From: Xanthoparmelia taractica
Taxonomy: Eukaryota > Ascomycota > Lecanoromycetes > Lecanorales > Parmeliaceae
Reading direction: 5' to 3'
DNA length: 64,000 bases
Assembly: GCA_033085395.1 (NCBI GenBank)
Contig: JANQBS010000088.1
Location: forward strand, 1-64,000
In this document: piece by piece, positions 24,336 through 34,426 of the stretch
How the letters are laid out: the number at the start of each line of letters is the position of its first letter
Numbering within the stretch: the first letter of the stretch is position 1
The notes under the pieces: generated by a model
Database searches by the model: none
What the model was told of the DNA's origin: nothing
What the model saw: only the letters and a program-made list of their open reading frames with translations
Program-made: the position numbers and the translations under genes

Positions 24336-25496
24336 ATGGCTACTTTCCTTGCAGACCCCAAACCCGTCCCTCCTCTCAAAGTCCCTCCCTCTTCTTCTAT
24401 AGTCACCGTGCGAGTAATTGATAGGCATGTCTTACTCCTACACCATTCATATACCCCAAGGTCATAATCGAGCTGACCTTTTTTTTTCTGCAGTACCACC
24501 ACGCTTCTGCTAGACTCCGACCTTTTCTGGAAACCACAAATCAAGGGGTTCAATAGTGTCAAAGCTCCTGTATACTGCTTCCTGATATCTAACGGCCATC
24601 GTCATATCGTCTTTGATCTTGGTGTACGGCGCGATTGGGAAAATTATGCTCATAGCACAGTATCCATTATTAAGAGTACTACAGAAGTCGAGACTGATAA
24701 GAACGTATCCGAGATTCTGGATTCTGACGTTACGGGGCTTGGCGTTAGGAGTCGGGACATTGGGGCCATCATTTGGTCGCACAATCATTTTGATCATGTC
24801 GGAGACCCATCTACGTTTCCACCCTCCACGGACCTATTAGTTGGTCCTGGCTTCAAGGACCATTACTGGCCTGGCTATCCAACAAATTCCAAAAGCGGTC
24901 TGCTCGATTCCGATGCCAAGGGTCGCAACTTTCGAGAGATCGACTTCAAAAAAGATGGCGACTGTCTGAAAATTGGACGATTTGATGCTGTTGACTTCTT
25001 TGGCGACGGATCGTTTTACATCCTGGATGCGCCAGGTCATGCCGTGGGCCACATCTGCGGGTTTGCGCGTGTCACGAGCGCACCGGATTCTTTTGTTTTC
25101 ATGGGAGCCGATGCATGCCACCACGTAGGTCTGTTTCGGCCGACGCAGTATATGCCACTCCCTGCGACCATCTCGCCATCTCCGCTCGAGAAATTCGGAG
25201 TCGGAAGCTGTCTTGGGGCTGTTTTTCAGCAGTTTCATCCGAGAGAGAGCTCCAGCGAGCCGTTCCTGAGACCCTGTGAATTTGCCTTTCCGAACTATAG
25301 TCTGGCCCAGGAGACGCTCTGGAAGATCGAAGAGCTTGACGCCGCAGATAACGTCCTGGTGATTATTGCGCACGACCATACCTTGAGGGACGTCATTGAT
25401 TTCTATCCGAAGACGGTCAATGACTGGCATTCGAAAGGTGTTAATTCGAAAAAACGTTGGCTATTCCTCAAGGACTTCGAGGATGTGATGAAATAA
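24336..25496 (+). CDS. Metallo-beta-lactamase-fold hydrolase (lactonase-like)
   Basis: Two exons, 24336-24424 and 24494-25496, give 363 residues. The zinc-binding signature is SHNHFDHVGD (HxHxDH), followed by LLVGPGF, and the later metal ligands lie in LDAPGHAVGHICG and MGADACHH. This arrangement is typical of AHL-lactonase-like fungal proteins, which hydrolyse esters or lactones. The single intron has a GC donor (GATAG|GCATGT) and restores VRVIDSTTTLLLDSDLFW. In other NR-PKS clusters a related fold releases the polyketide, but this PKS already has its own esterase, so a tailoring role such as opening a lactone, or a detoxifying role, is more likely. Cytosolic; no signal peptide seen. Confidence 0.92.
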
Positions 25497-25668
25497 GGCC
25501 CATGAGTGAGAGAATACTTGGTATCATGAATGCTCCTCTTGCACACTCTCATTAGACACTTTGCGGGGCCTGTTTTCTGCAAGAGATCTGTGTATGCGCC
25601 ATTTCGGAGCAACTGTTTCCTGGGCTTGAACGTGACATGCAGAATAGATGTAATATTGTATGATCGGG

Positions 25669-26081
25669 CGCTGCTGCAATGGGGTGGGTCGAGGTTTGGA
25701 CCCCGGAACCCCAACCCCGGTGTGGGGCCCCCCGAACCGGGATTGGGGTTTCTTTGGGGAGGCCCCCAAAACCCTAAGGTAAGCAGGGTTACCTCATAGG
25801 GCTGTTAAGGGTGTCGAGTAAGACTGCAAGGGTACTGCGGGGCCCCTATGTCCTACTTCTCAATATTATTTCAATTACCTAAGTTTAATCGTACTCTAAA
25901 GCCTACTGCGCACCCATTCCAGCTCGAAATAACGAAATTGATACGCTGTCACTCTAGATTTCGAAGTTCTTGGGTGCCCCCCAAATGGTATAGAGTTTTA
26001 GAAAAGGCCTTCGGGGTTCTCCCCCAAACCCCCACCCACTCTGAGGCCCCCAACAAACCCCCCTCCCCCAATTGCGCAGCG
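25669..26081. mobile_element. GC-rich MITE-like element with imperfect terminal inverted repeats
   Basis: The left end CGCTGCTGCAATGGGG (25,669) and the reverse complement of the right end (CGCTGCGCAATTGGGG, ending 26,081) match over about 16-30 bp, and both run into G-rich sequence. The interior has long C-runs and G-runs near 25,690-25,770 and 26,020-26,070 and no coding frame of note. At about 413 bp with no transposase it would be a non-autonomous DNA element. No clear target-site duplication was found, so the boundaries are tentative. The flank to 26,300 is AT-rich and geneless. Confidence 0.45.
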
Positions 26082-26309
26082 TATAAGTAATCAAAGAAAT
26101 ATAACTTAAAGGATATAATATAGCTTAGAATTATTCTAGAAGAAGAATTAGCGAGGGACCGAGCTAAGTGCGTGGCGCGATTATTACTATAGTCTTTAAT
26201 AGTTATGTACTACTTAGGAACAATAAAAAACAGTTAAAAAACGCTTACTGCGCATACTATTCAGCCCGCTAGCTTATAGGGTAATTGCCCTTTATCGTTT
26301 TGAATCATC

Positions 26310-27308
26310 TCCACAATCCCAGGAGCAAGTCTAGCAGCAGTATCACAAGCTATGTCCCCAGCTATCGGCCTCTCAGCATTCGAGCCCCGTCCCTTCGGCC
26401 CTGCAAATGTTACGCCGGCTGTGAGCATTGGGCTAGTTTATCTTATCATCATCGCCTTCTTTAATTTCACCTTCTTTTCCATACAATATTCAACGGAAGA
26501 AAGAGCGACACATCCGGTGGAATATAAATTTACCTCAATAAGGTCTGTTTATAAGAAGCAAAAAGAGCTGCGCGGCGTACTCACTGAATTATCCATCGCC
26601 ATGGCCACATTCTCGCACAGTAAACCTTCCGCCGACATACCCAGAAAATTAGTCATCCAATAAACCACAAAGGTTTCTTTCCCATATGCGGTTGGATTGA
26701 TGGCTGGCTCTGTCGAGCTCGCCAGATCATCTGAAAATGGCACCTGAAACGCCAGTGCGGTGAAAGAGTACGCCAGCGAGACGAAGAAATAAGCGCCTAC
26801 TGTTGCCACCCAGCGCCAGACGATCAAGAGATGATAATGCAAAGGCGGGCCGCCCCGTGAAGAAAGAAACTTCATGTGAATGGGGAAAATCACGAAGCAC
26901 GATCCAATGACCTTATTCTTCTGAGCACTGATATTGAGCGAACAACAGTGATCGGCGATGTAATGGTTTTTCGTGATTACAGGTTTCTATAGCTTGGACT
27001 TAACTCCGGCACTCTATAAGTGGCGCTATGCTTGGCCGCTGCAGAACCGTAAGCGGTCCATCGTTTCTTTTTACTAACCTACCTCGAAGCAGCAACTGTA
27101 TGGATAGCCGATCTAAACAATGACAGTCGTTGAAGGGTCGTACCGAGTTCTCTTGGACCTGCACTTGCACATCGGTCTCAATGTCGGTGTTTTTGCCGTC
27201 TTGCTACTTGTTGACTCACTGCTTTTTGCGCCGACATGCTATTTGATGGGTGAAGAGCAGCAGAATGATAGGAAGAAGGCAGCAAAAAGAAAAAGAAAGA
27301 GTGGATGA
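26310..27308 (+). pseudogene. SNG1/DUF3533-family membrane protein broken by an internal inversion
   Basis: Two pieces of one gene lie on the plus strand with the piece that belongs between them on the minus strand. Plus, about 26,310-26,475: FEPRPFGPANVTPAVSIGLV, then LIIIAFFNFTFF. Plus, about 26,965-27,308: WFFVITGFYSLDLTPALYKW, YAWPLQN, an intron with normal ends (about 27,050-27,120), then VEGSYRVLLDLHLHIGLN and a stop at 27,308. The missing middle, from PIHMKF to ENVAMA, is on the minus strand at 26,893-26,585. The order expected for this multi-pass family (linked to nitrosoguanidine resistance in yeast) is first plus piece, minus piece, second plus piece. The N-terminal half was not found upstream, where the GC-rich element lies. 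The gene cannot make a normal protein. Confidence 0.75.
26585..26893 (-). pseudogene. Inverted middle segment of the SNG1/DUF3533 gene
   Basis: Reading leftwards from 26,893: PIHMKFLSSRGGPPLHYH, then a hydrophobic stretch with VWRWVATVGAYFFVSLAY and LAFQVPFSDD, then NPTAYGKETFVVYWMTNF and GMSAEGLLCENVAMA. These are consecutive transmembrane parts that in the intact family lie between the two plus-strand fragments. TTTTCC occurs at both presumed breakpoints (about 26,470 and, inverted, about 26,885), but the reading phase differs by one base, so the exact junction is unresolved. Confidence 0.75.
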
Positions 27309-28150
27309 GTGCAATGTCGAAGCAGAGGAGTAGGCTGGGAATCCGGAAGAAAAACAATTGAGCAAGAGAGTTGTAAGAAGGCTGCGCTGAAAGTGCAACG
27401 AAGAGAGGAGATTGCAGCTCCAGTGTGAAAAGAGAATTGACAGCGACAATCGCATACTTCCCAGACAGGTATCAGGAAAGAAGTTTCAGCATACCGTCTT
27501 TGTCGAAAAACGACCCTGAAGATCTTCCTTTTCATCGGTTTTAGGGGCGAATTCTAGGACTTGAAGTCGAGTAAGTGCAGCTGGAAAGGGTAATTCAAAG
27601 CCCCTCCCATCCTGCCAGTTTCCATTCACTTCTCGTGCACCGCATGCAGCAGATTAGGTAGAGCTGTCCGTGGTGGTTGGGTTTGGGTTGTGTGAAACTC
27701 CTATGGGAGTGGAGAGCATGAAATATCCAATCGGAAGATGGGCAAGTGCTGGCGCTTCCAAATATAGACCAAGGCGGCAAGGCTACCCTATCGACTTGGC
27801 TGCATGCCTCGATCAGATGACGCAGAGACTAATGTGTTATGCTCCTCAATGCATCAATGCATGTCTCAACCACTCAACATCAAGGGTCGACAGATTTTCT
27901 CCATTTTTCTAATCATACTATCTTAGTGCCGCGCATGGTCGCCCGGCTCCTGACCTGTACCCGCAGTAGTCTTGAAGCTAAATCACTTCTTCCTCGATTC
28001 ACCCAACAACTCAGCATGTCTAGGATCGAGAGCAAATCCAGTAAAACGGTTTGACATGCACATGGCCCTTCTGAACGCATAAACCGGGAAATCTCATCGT
28101 TGTCAACCCCTGTGCATCATCGGTACTGAAAGATCAGCGATCTGAGAACC
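27309..28150. other. Intergenic, no gene recognised
   Basis: Short frames on both strands lack family features. Confidence 0.5.
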
Positions 28151-30072
28151 ATGGCGAATGAGAGGGGTACCCTGGATCTTGATACACCACCACATACACC
28201 AATCGCCAACTCAAAGATTGAGAGTGGAAAATATCATCATGGTACTTTGAGTCAAGGTTATGAGGACGTCAAGTATACGCTGAAGCCTGCGACGAGGGCT
28301 TATGCTTCTACGGCAAGGTACCTACCCACTGTTATTATTAGAAAAAAGACATTTCCGGTCAAAACACCGCGAAGAATATCACATGCTAAGCGTTTATGAA
28401 CAGGCTCAATTTACAGCACTATTTCTGGAAGGATCAGACTGGCTATCTACTCCACCCCAGTATACCACTTTCGGGAATCAAGAACCCCAAAATTGCAGAC
28501 ATGGGGACAGGTACCGGGTACGCACATTGCCCTTTTGCATCAAGCTAGAGTAGACCGAAACATGCATGCATGATACCTCCCTCCCTTGCATTTCAGACCG
28601 TCGTTCAAAGCAACAAACCCTTCTTGTTGTCAAGCAAATCCATCGCTCTAACCCCTCTGATCCCCACAGAATCTGGCTCCTCGACCTTGCGCGCACTCTT
28701 CCCCCTACAGCGCAACTCGACGGCTTCGACATCGACATTTCCGATTGCCCGCACAAGCAATGGCTGCCGCGGAACGTGACAATGCAACAGCTCGACGCTT
28801 TGAGCGAGATTCCGGAGCACCTAGTCGGCATGTACGACATCGTGCAGCTACGTTTGTTCCAGGTGGTTGTCAAGGACAATGACCCAGGGCCGCTGTTGCG
28901 GAATGTGCTGAGGATGTTGAGTGAGTGCTCTAATCTCCTAATGCACATGTTTACCTTACCGTTCATATATGTTCCGTTCAATTCTCTCACTCGCACAATC
29001 ACCCATCTTATCCGTCACCAGACGAGCTCTTTGACCAAGAGCAGCGCTATTTATCTCCAAAATGCATCATCTAACGCAGATTACCAACCCACAGAGCCAG
29101 GCGGCTATCTCCAATGGGCTGAATATGACATGACGTCCCAAACCACAATCAAAGCAACCCCCGCCCTCAGCTCTTCTGCCCTCAACGCGATCCCAGCATT
29201 TGTGCAAGCACTCAAGCAGAAAGACGGACGAGTTGGAAAGCAAAAGTACGTCCCACAGTTGCCCTCACAGCTCTTCATCATCGTCCATCAACCATGATCC
29301 CATCCCATCTTCCTGGCCTTCAATGCCATCATACAGACAAGAGAAGATTATCTTTTCGAAAATCAAATCCCTCCATCTCCATCTAACCCCACCCCCCGGG
29401 CTCTTCTCAGCTAATGCACCCTCCCCACCAAACAGCTGGATCCCCCTCCTCCCCCTAACCTTCCACACACACCACCTAACCAACATAACCACCACCTGGC
29501 ACGCCACCGCACCCGCCTTCCTCCAACACGAACTTGACGTCTTCCTCCTCACATACGAAGAGCTCGCTTCCAAGACCCTCGACCAGATAGCACCCGGCGG
29601 CAGGGGATACGGTGATAGATTACGACAGATGATAGAAGCGGCGAGTCAGGAGGGTAGGACGGGCGTTGGATGGGGGATCGATCGGTTGGTTGTTGTAGGG
29701 AGGAAACCAGGGGTGCAATCGGAAGCGGTGACGCTGGCTTTGACTGAGGGTGAGAAGGATGAGATGAACGAAAAGAAGGGTGGGAAAATGGAAGGAGAGG
29801 GAGGTGAAGATGCTGCGCCCGTTGCCGTGGGAGTTGCAGAAGACAACAAATCCGAGCCCACAATCTCGAAACAGCAAAAAAGCAGCGATGAAGTCAAGAA
29901 CGTAAAAGCAGCCACGCCTCTCCCATCTGCAACAACCGCAAACCCAGATCCAGACCCAATCCCAGCGTCAATGCCTACTCAACACGAAGAAGCTCAAGCA
30001 AAAAGAAATGGTCGGCGTGCGAGTTTACTGCGCATCTGGAAGCGTATGGGCGGGTCTTCGTCTAGTCAATAG
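28151..30072 (+). pseudogene. SAM-dependent methyltransferase gene with a 4-bp frameshift
   Basis: A Rossmann-fold fungal methyltransferase is recognisable over about five exons. The N-terminal part reads EEYHMLSVYEQAQFTALFLE, then GSDW. The SAM-binding motif I, KNPKIADMGTGTG, lies one frame away at about 28,480-28,516 with no possible intron between. IWLLDLARTLPP, DGFDI and LPRNVTM follow (28,672-28,790), then KPGGYLQWAEYDM after an intron (about 28,920-29,095), and LPLTFHTHHL with a low-complexity Glu/Lys/Pro tail after a longer intron (about 29,246-29,443). Removing one TCTA from TGGCTATCTACTC (28,440-28,452) would read WLLHPSI, so a small tandem duplication is the likely cause. It could have methylated the cluster product, but in this copy motif I is out of frame. 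Confidence 0.75.
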
Positions 30073-30935
30073 ACAATCACATAGCTAACCGACAAATGTT
30101 CAACACACGTATAGCATACGGAAGGGGCCTTACATCACACCGTTGATCTCATGAGTAAATTGAAACTCTATCTATAGATGGAGTACGTGTTCATCCCCAT
30201 CAACACCCTCTCCTCTCGTCTATGATAAAATAAATTAGACCGCCATCTCCTATTTCGTCTATCCTCCAATAAACCTCTCACACCTCTCGCTCTTCTCACC
30301 CTTCACTTGCGCACCGAAGAAAAAAAATCCCACATCCCCCAACCCATCCCAAATCATCTCATTCCCACCACAACAACCAGAACCACAACAACAATCCTAC
30401 ATTACAAAACCACCCATCTCGTCTCATCTCATCCATCTCATACGCCCCCACACGCCCCTCCTAATCCATGACATCCATGGCATCCAAATCGCGAGGCCGT
30501 ATCATTGGCAGAACTCAAGACCAGCAAAACTTGGCGCAGACGAAAAACCGGTAGCTTCGAAGAGGGACAGACTGTTTTGCAGTACGGCGTTCAAAGAGGG
30601 ATGGGTAAATTGGTGATGTTGGTGCAAGGGGTTTGAGAAAGGTGTGAGGATATCTCGAGGGATAGGTAGGCGCTCATTGATAAAGGAAAGGACAGACACG
30701 GTCTTTTTACTGAGTATGTAAGCTACCATGTTTACCCAAGCGTCTACTTTGATATCTTGATGCCCTTAAAGCCTACTATTGCTGCCATTATTTTTCAAAG
30801 AGGACCAGTAGTAATGATACTCGTCTTCTCAGCTCCAGGTGAGTATTTGCAGACCATGGCGTTTAGCCGTGCCCATCACAAGGGTTCTCAAGTCACCTTC
30901 AGCTCATGCAAATCAGACCGTCACTCACAGTCCGA
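30073..30935. other. Intergenic, pyrimidine-rich low complexity
   Basis: 30,190-30,480 is rich in CATC, CCAC and CAAC, of simple-sequence character. No gene is recognised. Confidence 0.5.
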
Positions 30936-33900
30936 CTAGCGCCAGGTCTCCTCCCCTCCACACTTCTCCGACTCTCTCGCCTTGATCATCTCCTTAAGCT
31001 CTCCAGCCTTGTCCAGAAATTTCTCAATCTCCTCTCTGTCGCTTCTCTCACGGATGTCCAGGACGTTGCCTGGATTAATCTCTCTCAAGGTGCTGGAAGG
31101 TGAAAACTTCCTCCTCGCTCCTTCATTCACGGATTCGTCGAAACCTTGCTCCCATTTGAACAAGCGCACTTCCAATCCGACCGTAAGAATAACATATGGG
31201 TTGTCGGCGCCTACCACCTCACCTTCCAGACAATTCCACTCCCAGTACTTTCTGTGCCGCTCGTCCCTGTATTTCATGTGTTCCGTAGCCTCGCGAACGA
31301 TGTCATCCCACTGATTGCCCCAATACTTGCTCGCTCTCTTCACATGTAGGTAAAGATAGTGAAAGCCATTCGTATACCTTGTCCCAACCTTGCTGACATG
31401 GCTCCTATATGTGCCGAAGTAGAACAAGGTGTTTGGAGGAAAAGTCCAGGCGCGCTCGATGGTCGCTTGTATAGAATGCTTTAGGTCACTTGTAGCATGC
31501 TCCCAGAACCTGCTGAGTCTGGAGAAAAGAAATCAGTCTTGTCTACAGAGGTTGAGCGGGACGATCGCTTGGAGCAAAAGTTTCGTACAAACAGAATGAC
31601 AGAAGGATCTTGTTATTTAAATGAGCTATTCTCACCTTCCTGTATCGCTTTCCATGCTGATTGCATAGCTTGTAATGGCATATTCCCATTTGGTACCCTC
31701 AGAGCCATACGAAGTGGGCTTTTTCCTGTACTTCCGCCTACAGTGTTTTGTCAGCTCGATATACACATTGTGTAACAAGATGTCCAAACAGTCTTGGGGT
31801 CATGTCCTAGAAATGATTTGAAATCTCGTCCAGATATACTTGGGATACTTTGCGAGCAATATGAAGGGCATTCAACTTACGATATCTTGCGCTTGCCGGC
31901 TTTATCTGCGCCAGGAAGTGGGACACACAACCCTTGAAAATCGACTCTGCAATTGGCGAATGACCTTCTATGCCGTTCATTTCCCGCAACAATAAAACAT
32001 GTTAGCGGAGTACCGCCGCCATTGCCTGACCGGAACCAGACTCCCATCTGTCGGTCCGTGGACACGTCTACTGCGAGGAACTCAGGAAGAGTTTGGGGAC
32101 CATGTATCCCATCCTCCTTTTCTCCGTTGATAAACAAAGCTGGCTCATCAGCCAAAGGCTCAAGAAACGCTATGTTGTCCATGACAATGGGTCTTTGTTG
32201 ACAGATAAGCCGAAATCTCCTAGAAACTTTCAAGCACGTGTTATAAGTCTTGGTATCCGACACATTACGCAACACCATTTCACATATCTCTTCTGGTAGC
32301 CGTGCTTCGTTCGGTTGGGTTGGCCGCAAAGTCTCAAGTGTTGTAGCTTCGAAGAATTGGACCAATGCCATGAATGAATTCTTGATCGAGACATCCGTCC
32401 CTTCGTCATCCGTGATATCAGAGTCTACTACATCTCCATTTTCCACACTCTCTACCACGCCACTGTCATCCGTCCCCTCCTCGATCTCCCCGTCGCGCTC
32501 TTGCTCCCCGTTTTTGGCGCCTTTGCCATCATCGACACTATGGTCACTCTTACTTTCATGTCGATCAGAGTGTTGACTGAGCTGTTCTGTCTCATTGGGC
32601 TCTTCGACACTTTGCTTTTTGACAGAAAATTTCTCATGATAGATATCGTCAAGCGCGCGATCGCCATATCTAGCTCGAGGGTCCTTGGAATAGTGAGTGG
32701 GAATAAGGATCAGGGGAAGAGTTCCGTGTGATCCACACTCCCATCTGGAAACGACTTGATTAGAACTAGATGCTCGATCGATAAGAGGACTGCGTTGAAG
32801 GAGTTTCGGGTACACCTGGCACGTCCATACTCGATAGCATCTGCAATGGCATTCTCAAGAAGGCCAGGATAGTCCAGTCGCGGTACCAGACAGACCAGGG
32901 CGCCCTCAAACCAGTACTTCGTATCCTTTGGAGCGGAGCCAACCGGTAAACCCTTCATATGATACCCAACTCCCAAACAAATTGCCAACTCCGTATCGCC
33001 CTCAGAGGTATCTTCTGTCATCACTCCAATATACAAGCAATCAGCGTACGGCTCTTTGACACGACGCTGATCCACCAAAGCAAGATGTTCGCCACCAGTG
33101 GCAAGGCAGAGGATAAAGTAAGCGAGCTCACGGAACGGCAAGTCTTGAGCTTGCCAACTGAGCAGGTTGATAGAGAGATCGTACTGCTGTGACATCTGGA
33201 AGAAGTTGAACAGCATGCACCGAAGCCTAGGACCTGTGAGATGGGAGGGCGGAATGTGATCAAGGCCCTTAGGTCCGACTAGTCTCGTCTGCAGCGTCTC
33301 ATATTTGCTGGAGACTCCAATGTCTGGTGGGTCTACGGCCAAGGTAGCCACAGATTGTGCAGGAATAAGATGTGGCAGTAGGTATCTACCCCCCTTATTG
33401 TCAACGGAGAGCGCTCTAATCCACTAGCCGTTCCTAGGGATGTGATCCAGGCGGAAGTGGGCACCGTTATTGACAGAAAAGACTTCTCGGTCGAGGTCAA
33501 TGGTGTAGGTCCATTCGACGAAGAGGTGATTAAACCCGTATTGATAACAGGGGGGAGTATCCTCCTGCAATCTCTCATCAAATGCAGCGTCGAAGACAGG
33601 CATGTGAGGTCTGTCTGAGTGGAGCTGGCGCAAGTCGTCAGGCTGAATGGTCAAGAACTCCTGTAGCAGCGAATCCCATTTAGTAAAGAAATCACGCTGA
33701 GACTGGAGCCACTTCTGATACTTCTCAGGATCCTCTGGGATACTTTCCACCAGTGAGTTCCCAAGACCATCCGGAGAGCTGTCCCAATGATTGTAGAAAA
33801 TCCAGTAACGGCCTTTAAACTTGATGATTTTAGATCCGCGAGTACCGATGGCTATGGTAGGTGTATGAGATTGCTTTGATGCTGGGTAACGGAGCTCAAA

Positions 33901-33966
33901 CGGTGTTGATGAAGCGCCGCTGTAAAGGGTCGGCGTAAATGCTTCCGAGACCGTAGTCTTTATGCT
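30936..33966 (-). pseudogene. F-box-like protein gene with internal stop and frameshift
   Basis: Read right to left. An N-terminal region GSKIIKFKGRYWIFYNHWD (near 33,800) continues into SIPEDPEKYQKWLQSQRDFF. An in-frame TAG at 33,424-33,426 interrupts, after which the same frame continues for more than 230 codons. At about 32,713-32,716 (a G4 run on the plus strand) one base is lacking: reading ELFP then LILIPTHYSKDP needs an added C. An acidic linker (32,400-32,600) precedes an F-box-like LPEEICEMVLRNV with CLKVSRRFRLIC, so recruitment to an SCF ubiquitin ligase is the family role. Two introns follow and the end reads EEIEKFLDKAGELKEMI. Its 5' end near 33,966 is uncertain. Two independent lesions suggest a pseudogene, though the homopolymer lesion could be an assembly error. 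Confidence 0.65.
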
Positions 33967-34426
33967 AAGCTCGTATCATTGTTTGTGGAATTAAGATATT
34001 TCAAGCTGAGAACCTCGTACAGATACAGATACCTTTGAGAAGTATCTTGAGTGTATTATATTTCCAAAATTTTGAACGGATACGAAATCAATCGCTCCTA
34101 TTCTTTGTTTACCTTTATGATTGGGTAATATTACGTCTAAGTCTTTGCAATGACTTGTAATTTACAGTAAGATACGTATTAGCGCAACGATGATTGTGAG
34201 TTGATATCCCTAAGATATGCGTGCGCTGTATCATTTGAAACGCCAAAACATTTTTACGGAACGTTCTAAGATATTTCGATTTTGAAAAGATTTTTACGAA
34301 GATTGTTTTGTTCTTTCTAGTAAAAATCTTCTTAACGCTAATTCATACTCGGTATACTCATGAGTAATGACGCTCTCATGTAACAAATAATACAGACAGC
34401 AGCATATGACAAGCATTTGCGCTGAC
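33967..34426. other. AT-rich intergenic, no gene recognised
   Basis: No coding features are seen. The region holds the 5' flank of the F-box gene and the 3' end of the Zn2Cys6 gene. Confidence 0.5.
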
